This document shows positions 23,427 to 31,559 of a stretch of 64,000 nt of DNA, piece by piece. Each line of letters opens with the position of its first letter. The first letter of the stretch is position 1. Source of the stretch: RBG-16-66-20 sp964564865 (GTDB lineage Bacteria; Pseudomonadota; Gammaproteobacteria; Burkholderiales; SG8-39); contig CAZMDA010000003.1 of assembly GCA_964564865.1 (NCBI GenBank), positions 32,280 to 96,279 of the forward strand, written 5' to 3'. Position numbers and translations under genes: made by a program. The notes under the pieces are model-generated. The model was not told the origin of the DNA and did not search any database. It saw only the letters and a program-made list of their open reading frames with translations.

Positions 23427-24274
23427 GCCGCCTGCATCGCCTGCTGCGCAAGCCCTTCTTCGGCCGCTTCGAGGTGCCGTGGACCTGGCCGCCGAACGCC
23501 GCGCCGGAGACCTGGGAGCGCGTCGCCATCGCGAGCGGCAACGGCGCGCGACTGGCGGGATTGTGGCGTCCAGCGCCGGGCGCGGCGGCCGGCACCCTGG
23601 TCCTCGCGCATCCGATGGGCAAGGCGGCCAAGGGCTTCTGGATCCGCCACGGCCACGCCGACCTGTTCCGCGACGCCGGCTACAACGTCCTGCTGTTCGA
23701 CGCCAACGGCTTCGGCGAGAGCCGCGCAATGTCCTTCGACTATCCGGCCGACATCCTCGCCGCGGGACAGTGGGCCAGGGACCGCGCGCCGGCGCTGCCG
23801 GTCGGCCTGGTCGGCGCCTCGTTCGGCGCCGGATGGGGACTGTGCGCCATGGCGCGGGCGGGAAGTCCCTATCGCGCAGCGGTCCTGGAGGCCGCGTTCC
23901 CGAGCCTGCCGGAATTCTGGCGCCACTATCCGGTCGCCCACGCCTTCCTGAAGGCCTCGCAGGTGGTCTGGCCCTCGATCGAGCGCGAGCTGCGGCCGGA
24001 GCGCGAGGCCGCCCGCGTCCTGGGCAGGCCCGGCGTGCTGCTGGTCTACGGCGACAAGGACCGGTTCACGCCTCCGGCGCACGGCGAACGCCTCATGAAG
24101 GCCTTCGGCGACGCCGCCCGCGTGGAGATGTGCGTGCTTCCGGGCATCGACCACACCTATGCCTTCCGGGATGCGGCCGAGGCCTACGCCGCGCGCGTGC
24201 TGCCGTTCCTCGGCAAGATGTTACCGATCGGTAACATTGCGCCCGCCCCCGCGCCCGCTAGCTCGAGGGCGTGA
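23423..24274 (+). CDS. Alpha/beta hydrolase, dienelactone-hydrolase-like
   Basis: A 283-residue hydrolase. The oxyanion region is LAHPMGKAAKGFW, the nucleophile is Ser in LVGASFGAGWG, and the acid and base lie in YGDKDRF and GIDHTYAF. It resembles serine aminopeptidase/S33-type hydrolases. The start overlaps the thioredoxin stop by 4 bases. Its 3' end includes the second palindrome, which forces the codons for MLPIGN to include TTA and GGT, rare in this GC-rich window. It overlaps the convergent sulfatase by 17 bases. Confidence 0.8.
   Translation: MSRLHRLLRKPFFGRFEVPWTWPPNAAPETWERVAIASGNGARLAGLWRPAPGAAAGTLVLAHPMGKAAKGFWIRHGHADLFRDAGYNVLLFDANGFGESRAMSFDYPADILAAGQWARDRAPALPVGLVGASFGAGWGLCAMARAGSPYRAAVLEAAFPSLPEFWRHYPVAHAFLKASQVVWPSIERELRPEREAARVLGRPGVLLVYGDKDRFTPPAHGERLMKAFGDAARVEMCVLPGIDHTYAFRDAAEAYAARVLPFLGKMLPIGNIAPAPAPASSRA
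24218..24237. promoter_or_regulatory. 20-bp palindrome, probable TetR-type operator (site 2)
   Basis: ATGTTACCGATCGGTAACAT is perfectly self-complementary and equals site 1 apart from one symmetrical A/T exchange. It lies inside the coding end of the alpha/beta hydrolase, 1159 bases (centre to centre) from site 1. Confidence 0.55.
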
Positions 24275-25583
24275 CCAGGTCGGCCTTCGTCGCCGGCACC
24301 GAGAAGCGCGCGCCGGGGTGCGCCGGCAGCGATGCCTCCCAGGCCGCGACCTTCGCCCGCATCGCCGCCAGCCGCTTCGGATCCCGCGCGCCCAGGTTCG
24401 CGCGCTCGCGCTCGTCGCGGGCGAGGTTGAACAGGAACTCGTTGTCCTCGACCGAGAGGTACTTCCAGTCCCCGGCGCGCAGCGCCTTCTGCTCGCGGTA
24501 GAGCATCTTCCAGTACAGCTCGCGCGCGAAGGTCTTCTTCGGGTCGCGCAGCACCTTCATGAGGCTGCGGCCATCGAGCGGATAGTCGCGGTGCGGCTTG
24601 ACGCCCGCCGCCTCGAGGAACGTGGCCACCCAGTCCATGGTGACCGCCTGCTGCGCGGTGACGCCGCCCTTCTTCACCACCGCAGGCCAGCGCACGATGT
24701 AGGGCACGCGGATGCCGCCCTCCAGCAGGTCCATCTTCTTTCCCACCAGCGGCCAGGTGTCCGAGAAGCGCTCGCCGCCGTTGTCGCTGGTGAAGACGAC
24801 GACGGTGTTGCGCTCGGCCTGCGCCGCCTTCAGCGCGGCGAGGATGCGGCCGATGCCCTCGTCCATCTGCCGGATCATGGTGAGGTAGGTGGCCACCGAG
24901 CCGCCGTCGAAGTGGTAGATCTTCCCCAGCCGCCGCGATTCGGCGGCATCCGCGCGCGTCACCCACGGCCAGTGCGGCGCGTTGTAGTGCACCGAGAGCA
25001 GGAACGGGGACTTGCCCTTGCGGCGGATGAAGTCCACCGCGCGCGCCGAGATGAGGTCGGTGAGGTAGCCCTTCTCGTGCGTTTCCCGCTCGCCGTCCCA
25101 CAGGTCGTGGTTGCCCGCGGTGTCGCGGTGGGTGTGGTAGTCCATGCCGCCCGAGAGCGCGCCCCAGAACTCCTGGTAGCCGCTCTTCAGCGGCCCGAAG
25201 TGCGGCGGGTAGCCCAGGTGCCACTTGCCCACCAGCGCGGTGGCATAGCCCGCGTCGCGCAGCAGCGACGGCAGCGTCGGGTGCGACGGCGGCAGGCCCA
25301 GGTCCGGGTTGCCGCGCGCGTCGCTGCGGATGGGCTCGTCGGCGCCGCCGCGCAGCCGGTGCTGCCAGCGCCCGGTCATCAACGCGAAGCGCGTGGGCGA
25401 GCAGACGCAGGAATTGGCGTAGCCCTGCGTGAAGCGCAGTCCCTCGCGGGCCATGCGGTCCAGGTTGGGCGAGCAGGTGTCGAAGGGCGCGCCGCTGGCG
25501 CGCGGACGGCCGCCATAGCAACCCAGGTCGGCGTAGCCGAGGTCGTCGGCCAGGATGAAGACGAAGCTCGGGCGGGATTCCAT
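24258..25583 (-). CDS. Arylsulfatase (sulfatase family)
   Basis: A 441-residue sulfatase. Metal ligands D13 and D14 are in ILADDLGYADLG. The formylglycine site is C61-S-P-T-R, a Cys-type that needs a formylglycine-generating enzyme. GKWHLG and TSDNGGERFSDT follow. No signal peptide is found, unlike many secreted sulfatases. It hydrolyses an organic sulfate ester, giving access to sulfur or carbon. The ATG is preceded by TAGATT seven bases upstream and no Shine-Dalgarno. It converges with the alpha/beta hydrolase. Confidence 0.9.
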   Translation of the reverse strand: MESRPSFVFILADDLGYADLGCYGGRPRASGAPFDTCSPNLDRMAREGLRFTQGYANSCVCSPTRFALMTGRWQHRLRGGADEPIRSDARGNPDLGLPPSHPTLPSLLRDAGYATALVGKWHLGYPPHFGPLKSGYQEFWGALSGGMDYHTHRDTAGNHDLWDGERETHEKGYLTDLISARAVDFIRRKGKSPFLLSVHYNAPHWPWVTRADAAESRRLGKIYHFDGGSVATYLTMIRQMDEGIGRILAALKAAQAERNTVVVFTSDNGGERFSDTWPLVGKKMDLLEGGIRVPYIVRWPAVVKKGGVTAQQAVTMDWVATFLEAAGVKPHRDYPLDGRSLMKVLRDPKKTFARELYWKMLYREQKALRAGDWKYLSVEDNEFLFNLARDERERANLGARDPKRLAAMRAKVAAWEASLPAHPGARFSVPATKADLVTPSS

Positions 25584-25590
25584 CCCGCCG

Positions 25591-25596
25591 AATCTA
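25591..25596 (-). promoter_or_regulatory. Putative -10 box TAGATT of the arylsulfatase gene
   Basis: TAGATT on the minus strand ends 7 bases before the ATG at 25583, in the 15-base gap after the TPR gene. Leaderless geometry. Confidence 0.35.
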
Positions 25597-25598
25597 GC

Positions 25599-26084
25599 CT
25601 ACTTCCGGACCTGCTTCGACTCGTAGGCCGAAACGGCCTTCTTCAGGTCGCTGTACTCGGGGCAGCCGAACCGGCACAGGCCGTCCAGCGCCTTGAGGTG
25701 GTCCTTCGCCTTGGGCAGGTTGCCCACCAGCAGGTAGGCCTCGCCGATGTACTCGTGCGCGCCGCGGTGCTTCGCATCCAGCCTGAGCGCCTCGTTGTAG
25801 TGCTTGAACACCAGGTCCATCTCCTTCGTCCCGGCCTTGCGCAGCGCGTAGGCGTACAGGTTGTGGTAGTCCGCGCTCGCCTGGGCCTGCTTGTCCGCGG
25901 CCAGCGCATCGCGCAGGATGCCCTGCGCGCCCGTCCAATCCTGTTTCGCGATCGCGGCCCGCGCCGCCTCCAGCTTCCCGTCCTTGTCCTTCTCCGGCGG
26001 CGGGCTGGGCGGGGTGTCGGCCGCCTGTACCGACAGCGCCGCGAACAGGGCTAAGATGGCTGCATGGTGCATCGCGCTTCTCAT
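25599..26084 (-). CDS. Exported TPR-like protein
   Basis: A 161-residue protein with a signal peptide (MRSAMHHAAILALFAALSVQA, cut after AQA-like VQA), a Pro/Lys-rich linker, then helical repeats of TPR type: AAIAKQDWTGAQGILRDAL, YHNLYAYALRKAG, KHYNEALRLDAKHRGAHEYIGEAYLLVGN. It is probably periplasmic and acts as a protein-binding scaffold. GGAGGAACCAGCC precedes the ATG. Its first 21 bases overlap the start of the opposite-strand TPR gene. Confidence 0.8.
   Translation of the reverse strand: MRSAMHHAAILALFAALSVQAADTPPSPPPEKDKDGKLEAARAAIAKQDWTGAQGILRDALAADKQAQASADYHNLYAYALRKAGTKEMDLVFKHYNEALRLDAKHRGAHEYIGEAYLLVGNLPKAKDHLKALDGLCRFGCPEYSDLKKAVSAYESKQVRK
26052..26057 (+). promoter_or_regulatory. 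Putative -10 box TAAGAT of the plus-strand TPR gene
   Basis: TAAGAT ends 6 bases before the ATG at 26064 and lies inside the coding region of the opposite gene. Confidence 0.35.
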
Positions 26085-26729
26085 GGCTGGTTCCTCCGGC
26101 TGGTCCTGGTGGCAACGTTAACATGCGCCGCGCCCGCCGCATTCCCCGCGCCCGCCAGCCGCGAGGCGGCCCTGGCCGACCTTGAGCATTCCGTCACGGA
26201 ACGCCGTGCCGAGGCCGTGGCCTGGATTGCCAACCACGGCACCCAGGCCGACCAGCCCCTGCTGCTCAAGCGCCTGCGCGACGAAAGCGCCGTCGTGCGC
26301 GGCTTCGCCGAGCAGGGCCTGTGGCTGCTGTGGAGCCGCTCGGGCGAGCCCGAGGTGGACCGCCTGATGGTCGCCGGCGTGGAACACATGCAGGCGGGCG
26401 CGCACGCGCGGGCGGTCGCCGCCTTCAGCGAGGTGATCCGGCGGCGCCCCGACTTCGCGGAAGGCTGGAACAAGCGCGCCACCGCGCACTACCTCGCGGG
26501 CGACTTCCGGCAGTCGATGGCCGACTGCGACGAGGTGCTCAAGCGCAACCCCCAGCACTTCGGCGCGCTGTCCGGCTACGGCCAGATCTGGTTCCAGCTG
26601 GAGGACTTCGAGCAGGCGCTGCAGTGGTGGAAGCGCGCGCTCGCGGTCAACCCGAACATGGTCGGGGTGGAAATCAACATCCGGATGACCGAGGAGCGGC
26701 TCCGGCAAAGGCGCGGCCGACCGATCTAG
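26064..26729 (+). CDS. Exported tetratricopeptide repeat protein
   Basis: A 221-residue protein with an N-terminal signal segment (FLRLVLVATLTCAAPAAFPAPA). A HEAT-like stretch follows (AEAVAWIANHGTQADQPLLLKRLRDESAVVRGFAEQGL), then three TPRs (HMQAGAHARAVAAFSEVIRRRPDFAEGWNKRATAHYLAGDF and similar, about residues 105-205). It is likely periplasmic. The same region is divergent from another exported TPR gene, so the pair may work together. Its end overlaps the GGDEF-EAL gene by 4 bases. Confidence 0.82.
   Translation: MVHRASHGWFLRLVLVATLTCAAPAAFPAPASREAALADLEHSVTERRAEAVAWIANHGTQADQPLLLKRLRDESAVVRGFAEQGLWLLWSRSGEPEVDRLMVAGVEHMQAGAHARAVAAFSEVIRRRPDFAEGWNKRATAHYLAGDFRQSMADCDEVLKRNPQHFGALSGYGQIWFQLEDFEQALQWWKRALAVNPNMVGVEINIRMTEERLRQRRGRPI
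26115..26120 (-). promoter_or_regulatory. Putative -10 box TAACGT of the minus-strand TPR gene
   Basis: TAACGT on the minus strand lies about 30 bases before the ATG at 26084, inside the coding region of the plus-strand gene. Confidence 0.25.
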
Positions 26730-29650
26730 GTCGCCGGCTCCGCGGGCCGTCCGATGAGGTAGCCCTGCAGGTAGTCGCAGCCGCAGGCCCTGAGCCACTC
26801 GCGCTGCGCCTCGGTTTCGACGCCCTCGGCCACCACCTTCAGCCCCAGGGCATGGGCGAGGCCGACCATGGCGCCGACGAGGTCCGCGCCGCCCGCGCCC
26901 GGGGCGAGCTCCGCGACCAGCGTCCGGTCCAGCTTCAGGCGGTCGAGCGCGAAGCGCCGCAGCCGCATGGTGCTGGAGAAGGCGCTGCCGAAATGGTCCA
27001 GCGACAGCGTGATGCCCAGGTCCTTCAGCCTGCGCAGCATCGCTTCGGCGTGGTCGGCGTTCTGCATCGCGGTGGCCTCGCTCAGCTCCAGCTGCAGCAG
27101 CGCGGGCGGCACCCCGGAGTCCTTCAGGACCCCGGCCACCAGCTCGGCGAGCCGCGGGTCGGCGAACTGGCGCGCGGACAGGTTCACGCTCACCGGCAGC
27201 GCGCGCTCGACGCCCACGTAGCCGATCCAGCGGCAGGCCTCGCGCAGCACCCACTCGCCCAGGCGCAGGATGAGGCCGGTGTCCTCGGCCAGCGGCAGGA
27301 ACTCCGCCGCGGCGACGATGCCCCGCGACGGATGCTGCCAGCGCACCAGCGCCTCGTAGCCGACCACCTCGCCCCCGGCGGCGGCCACCACCGGCTGGTA
27401 GTGCAGGCGCATGGCGTTCTCCTGCAGCGCGCGGCGCAGGTCGACCTCGACGGCGACGCGCCGGGAGGCGGCGACGTTCATCTGCTCGGTGAAGAACTGG
27501 TAGCCGGCGCGGCCGGTCTCCTTGGCGTGGTACATGGCCGCGTCGGCATTGCGGATCAGGGTCTCGGCGTCGCGCCCGTCGTCCGGGAACACGCTGATGC
27601 CGATGGACACCGACACCTGCAGCTCGCGGTCCTCCACGGTGTAGGGCAGCGACACCGTCTCGATGATCTTGGCGGCGACGCCGGCGGCGTCCGAGGACCG
27701 CGCCACCTCCGGCAGCACCACCACGAACTCGTCGCCGCCGATGCGGCAGACGGTGTCGCCCACGCGCAGCTGCCGCACCAGGCGCTCGGACACTTCCTTC
27801 AGCAGCACGTCACCCACCGCGTGCCCGAGGGTGTCGTTGATCGCCTTGAAGCGGTCCAGGTCGACGAACATCACCGCGGTCGGCTTCTGGCTGCGGTCGC
27901 CGCGCGCGATCGCCTGCGCCAGCCGGTCCTCCAGCAGGCGCCGGTTCGGCAATCCGGTGAGCGGGTCGTGGTCGGCGAGGTGCTGGGCGCGCGTTTCGGC
28001 CTGCTTGCGGTCGGCGATCTCGGCCTCCAGCCGGCGGTTGGCCGACACCAGTTCCTGGGTGCGGTCGGCCACCGCGCGCTCGAGCGCCTCGCGCGCCGCG
28101 TGCTCGGCGCTGACGTCGTCGAACATGCCGATGGTGCCCTCCTCCGGGTGCGCCGGGTCCAGCGCCTTCACCACCACCTTGCACCAGAACTCGCCGCCGT
28201 CCTTGCGCCGCAGCCGGTGCTCGACCGCGTAGGTGCTGCCGGCGGCGAGCTGGGCGTACATCCGCTCCGCCGCCGCCTCGTAGTCGGCGCGGGACCCGAA
28301 CAGCAAGGCCGCGTCATGGCCGATCATCTCCTCGCGCGCGTAGCCGAACATCTCCGCCAGCCGAGGATTGCAGCGCTGCAGCTTGCGCTGGCGCGCGAAC
28401 GCGATGCCCACCGAGGCGTTGTCCAGGATCAGGTCCTGCTCGCGCACCATGCGCCGGATGTCCTCGTCGGCGCGCTTGCGGTCGGTCACGTCCTCGAACA
28501 GCCAGACGGCGCCGCGCGCCGGGTCGCCGGGCTGCACCGCGCGCCCGGATACCCGGCACCAGAACCCCGAGCCGTCGCGCCGCCGCATCCACCACTCGCG
28601 CGAGACGTAGTTGCCCTGGTCGAGGTCGAGATAGTCGCGCGCGCCGGCCTCGTACTGTTCCTCGGTGAAGTAGAGCTGGCGCGTCTGCAGCCCGTCGGCC
28701 TCGCCGGGGCCGAAGCCGAACAGCTCCTCGAAGCGCCGGTTGCAGCGCGCCACCTTCCGGTCCCGGACGAAGGCGATGCCGACCACCACGTTGTTCGACA
28801 GCGCCTGCTGCTCGGCGAGCACGCGCTGCAGTTCCTCCTCGGCGCGCTTGCGGTCGGTAACGTCCTCGGCCAGCCAGACCGAGCCGCGCTCCGGGCTCGC
28901 GGCGTCGATGGCGTTGCCGGTGACGCGCGCCCAGTAGGTTCCGCCGTCCTTGCGCCGCATCAGCGCGGTGGCGACATAGCTGCGCCCGGCGCCGAGGGTG
29001 GCGTAGGCCTCGCCCACGCCGCGATAGTCCGCCTCGTGGGCGTACAGCACCTCGGTGGGCAGGTCGATCAGCTCGCCCGGCGCGTAGCCGTGCAGTTCCT
29101 CGAAGCGCCGGTTGCAGCGCACGATGCGCCGCTCGCGCACGAAGCAGATGCCGATGGAGGCGGTGTTGAGGATCGCCTCCTGCTCGCGCAGCAGGCGCGC
29201 CACCTCGTCCGCCCGGCGCTTGCGCTCGGTGATGTCCTCGGCGATCCAGATCGTGCCCTGCTGGGTATTGGCCGGGTTGATCGCCTTGGCGATCAGCCGG
29301 CAGGGAAAGGTCGAGCCGTCCTTGCGCCGGATCTCCCACTCGATGTCCAGCTGCCGGCCGGCGCCCAGCACCGGCACCGCCAGAGAGCCCAGCGCCTCGT
29401 AGCTCTCGCGCGAGGGGTAGACCACTTCGCCGCCCTGCCCGATCAGTTCCTCGGGCGCCCAGCCCAGCATCTCCGCGAACCGGGTGTTGCAGAGGAAGAA
29501 CTTGCGGTCGCGCGTGAAGGCGATGCCGATGGAGGCGTTGGCGAGGATCGCCTTGTACTCGCTCTGGGCATCGCGCGGCAGCCCGGCGTAGCTGGGCTCG
29601 GCCTGGCCTGCCGCGGCCGCCGCCTCCGCCGGGACAGTGCGGTCGTTCAT
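26726..29650 (-). CDS. Four-PAS GGDEF-EAL protein (c-di-GMP turnover)
   Basis: A 974-residue cytoplasmic protein without membrane helices. Four PAS domains lie at about 25-535, each opening with an A/N-SxGIxF-RxRK-CN-RFEE block and followed by a PAC motif. The GGDEF domain has an intact RIGGDEF site near 633-640 and an RVGD inhibitory site five residues before it, so cyclase activity and product inhibition are likely. The EAL domain has YEALVRW near 766, but the DDFG motif reads DHFG near 885, losing one metal-binding Asp, so phosphodiesterase activity is doubtful. Start overlaps the upstream lipoprotein stop (ATGA). Confidence 0.92.
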   Translation of the reverse strand: MNDRTVPAEAAAAAGQAEPSYAGLPRDAQSEYKAILANASIGIAFTRDRKFFLCNTRFAEMLGWAPEELIGQGGEVVYPSRESYEALGSLAVPVLGAGRQLDIEWEIRRKDGSTFPCRLIAKAINPANTQQGTIWIAEDITERKRRADEVARLLREQEAILNTASIGICFVRERRIVRCNRRFEELHGYAPGELIDLPTEVLYAHEADYRGVGEAYATLGAGRSYVATALMRRKDGGTYWARVTGNAIDAASPERGSVWLAEDVTDRKRAEEELQRVLAEQQALSNNVVVGIAFVRDRKVARCNRRFEELFGFGPGEADGLQTRQLYFTEEQYEAGARDYLDLDQGNYVSREWWMRRRDGSGFWCRVSGRAVQPGDPARGAVWLFEDVTDRKRADEDIRRMVREQDLILDNASVGIAFARQRKLQRCNPRLAEMFGYAREEMIGHDAALLFGSRADYEAAAERMYAQLAAGSTYAVEHRLRRKDGGEFWCKVVVKALDPAHPEEGTIGMFDDVSAEHAAREALERAVADRTQELVSANRRLEAEIADRKQAETRAQHLADHDPLTGLPNRRLLEDRLAQAIARGDRSQKPTAVMFVDLDRFKAINDTLGHAVGDVLLKEVSERLVRQLRVGDTVCRIGGDEFVVVLPEVARSSDAAGVAAKIIETVSLPYTVEDRELQVSVSIGISVFPDDGRDAETLIRNADAAMYHAKETGRAGYQFFTEQMNVAASRRVAVEVDLRRALQENAMRLHYQPVVAAAGGEVVGYEALVRWQHPSRGIVAAAEFLPLAEDTGLILRLGEWVLREACRWIGYVGVERALPVSVNLSARQFADPRLAELVAGVLKDSGVPPALLQLELSEATAMQNADHAEAMLRRLKDLGITLSLDHFGSAFSSTMRLRRFALDRLKLDRTLVAELAPGAGGADLVGAMVGLAHALGLKVVAEGVETEAQREWLRACGCDYLQGYLIGRPAEPAT

Positions 29651-30480
29651 CGCCGCTGCAGCTGCTCGAAGTCGGCGGCGAAGCTGCGCAGGCGGGCGGC
29701 CGCGGCGCGCCGCTGCTCGGCGCTCAGTGTGCGATCGAGCGCGACGATCATCCCGGCATAGGCGGCGCGCGATTCGCGGAACGCGGCCGCATACGCCGGC
29801 TCGCGGTCCCGGTCCCAGTCCGCCGCCCAGTCGGGCAGGCGCTTGCGCGCCTCGCGCGCGCGCAGCATCGCGACCAGTTCGGCCTGCCGCCGCTTGCGGT
29901 CCCGATCGCGCAGTTCGATGGACATGGGTGCCGTCTCATTGTAGCGCCGGACCAGCGCCACCTGCTCCTCGCCCAGCGCGCCGAACCAGTCCTCCAGCCG
30001 CTCGAGGGTGCGCTTCAGCCGCCGCTCGCGCCGCTCGGCGGCGCTGCCCCGCAGGTTCTCGCGCGCGAACTTGCGGTTCTCCTCGCGCAGGCGCTGCTCG
30101 AAATGCTCCAGCTGGCCCGGCTCCAGGCGATCGAGCAGCGGCGCGGCCTCCGTCGCCGCCGCGCGCAACCCTTCGCGGGCCTGGGCCTCCACCGCGGCGT
30201 AGAACCAGTCCAGGTCGGCGGGCGCCAGGCGGCGTTCCACGCGCGCGGCGGCCTCGGTGGCGATCTTCGCGTACTGCGGCAGCGCCACGGCGCGATGCCA
30301 GCCGAGCAAGGCCGCGATGCGCCGGTCCAGTTCCTCGGCCGAGCCGTCGTGGAAATCGAAGTAGCTGTTCGCCTGCCAGCGCAGCAGCGTGTCGGCGTTG
30401 CTGTAGGCGACGCGGACGGCGCTGCAGCCCTGCAGCAGCGCGAGCACGGCCGCCATGGCCAGCAGCAGGGCGCGGCTCAC
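29647..30480 (-). CDS. DUF6279-like lipoprotein
   Basis: A 277-residue protein. The N-terminus VSRALLLAMAAVLALLQGCSAVRVAYSNADTLLRW is a lipoprotein signal with the lipobox cysteine at about 19. The remainder is charged and helical (Arg/Glu-rich coiled-coil-like segments). The opening after the Cys, RVAYSNADTLLRWQANSYFDF, matches what I recall of DUF6279 lipoproteins, an uncharacterised envelope family. The GTG start overlaps the ferredoxin reductase stop as GTGA; an inner ATG 8 codons later is less likely. Confidence 0.75.
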   Translation of the reverse strand: MSRALLLAMAAVLALLQGCSAVRVAYSNADTLLRWQANSYFDFHDGSAEELDRRIAALLGWHRAVALPQYAKIATEAAARVERRLAPADLDWFYAAVEAQAREGLRAAATEAAPLLDRLEPGQLEHFEQRLREENRKFARENLRGSAAERRERRLKRTLERLEDWFGALGEEQVALVRRYNETAPMSIELRDRDRKRRQAELVAMLRAREARKRLPDWAADWDRDREPAYAAAFRESRAAYAGMIVALDRTLSAEQRRAAAARLRSFAADFEQLQRR

Positions 30481-31226
30481 CAGAAGCTCTCTACCGTGAT
30501 CTGCCCGGGCGCGCGGCGCCGGTGCTTGCGCAAGCCGCGCGCGGCGAGGACCGCCTGCACGTCCTTCAGCATGTCCGGGTTGCCGCAGAGCATGAACTGC
30601 GAACCGGCGCGGATCGGGACCGCGGCCGCCTCCAGGCGTCCGTCGCCGATCGCGGCCGGGATGCGCCCCTCGAGCGCGCCGGGGGCGCGCTCCCGGCTGA
30701 CCATGGGGACGTAGCGGAAGCGCGCGCCCTTCTCGCGCCGGATGCCTTCGACCAGGTCCCGGTAGGCGAGCTCCGGGGCCTGGCGCACGCCATGGACCAG
30801 GATGACGTTGCGGTGGCGCGTCCAGCATTCGTCCGTGCGCAGGATGGAGAGGAATGGCGCGATGCCGGTGCCGGTCGCAACCAGCCACAGGTCCTCGGCC
30901 GGCGGCACCTCGTCCAGCACCAGGAACCCGGAGGGATTGTCGGCGACGAACAGGGTGTCGCCGGCCTGCAGCTTCGCCAGGCGCGGCGACAACGGGCCCT
31001 CGGGCACCACGATGCCGTAGAACTCCAGCACCGGGTCCTGCGGCGGGTTGACGAAAGAGAACGCGCGCGCGACGCGCTCCCCGCCCACGTCGAGGGCGAT
31101 GCGCACGAACTGCCCGGCCCGGAACGCGAGCGGCGGCGCGGCCGGATCCTGGGCCACGCGCAGCGAGAACAGCATCCCGGTCCAGGGCCGGTTCTCGATC
31201 ACCTTCGCTGCCAGCCAGCGGCTCAT
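30477..31226 (-). CDS. fpr: Ferredoxin--NADP reductase
   Basis: A 249-residue FAD/NADP oxidoreductase of the bacterial Fpr subclass. The FAD site is RAFSFVNPP (usual RxYS pattern with F), the phosphate site GPLSPRLAKL, and the NADP site VATGTGIAPFLSILR. The C-terminal end KHRRRAPGQITVESFW is typical of Fpr, which end in an aromatic near the flavin. It exchanges electrons between NADPH and ferredoxin/flavodoxin and could serve the P450 encoded at 21679. It overlaps both neighbours by 4 bases. Confidence 0.92.
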   Translation of the reverse strand: MSRWLAAKVIENRPWTGMLFSLRVAQDPAAPPLAFRAGQFVRIALDVGGERVARAFSFVNPPQDPVLEFYGIVVPEGPLSPRLAKLQAGDTLFVADNPSGFLVLDEVPPAEDLWLVATGTGIAPFLSILRTDECWTRHRNVILVHGVRQAPELAYRDLVEGIRREKGARFRYVPMVSRERAPGALEGRIPAAIGDGRLEAAAVPIRAGSQFMLCGNPDMLKDVQAVLAARGLRKHRRRAPGQITVESFW

Positions 31227-31531
31227 TGGATCCGGTACGGTTCCAGCTGCAGGTCGGCCAGCTCCGGCCCCAGCATCACGATGGCGCCATGGCGCCGGTT
31301 GTCGCCGGTGTCGGAGAACTCGAAGCGGTAGGTGCGCCGCAAGCGCACCCGCCCGTCATCGTCCCGCGCCAGTCGCAAAGAGGCGAAGACGACGGTTTCA
31401 TCGAGCAGCTGCACGCCGTAGCGCTCGCAGGCCCGCCGCCCGGCCGCCAGTGCCCGCTCGCGCACGCGCAGGCTGTCGGCCCAGAACAGCGCGCCCGCTA
31501 CCAGGCCGGCAAGCGCTGCCGCTTCCCACAT
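31223..31531 (-). CDS. DUF3301 family protein
   Basis: A 102-residue protein with one N-terminal membrane helix (AALAGLVAGALFW) followed by a soluble domain: ACERYGVQLLDETVVFASLRLARDDDGRVRLRRTYRFEFSDTGDNRRHGAIVMLG. This matches the DUF3301 pattern, an uncharacterised proteobacterial membrane protein family. The stop overlaps the fpr start as ATGA, so it is coupled to it. Confidence 0.8.
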   Translation of the reverse strand: MWEAAALAGLVAGALFWADSLRVRERALAAGRRACERYGVQLLDETVVFASLRLARDDDGRVRLRRTYRFEFSDTGDNRRHGAIVMLGPELADLQLEPYRIQ

Positions 31532-31559
31532 CCGCCGCCCGGCCTCCGGATCGACCGCA

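Noticed and set aside
26726..29650. Repeated PAS-coding segments as an assembly duplication or mobile repeat
   Set aside because: The repeats are similar at the protein level only and keep the frame; they differ clearly from each other in sequence.
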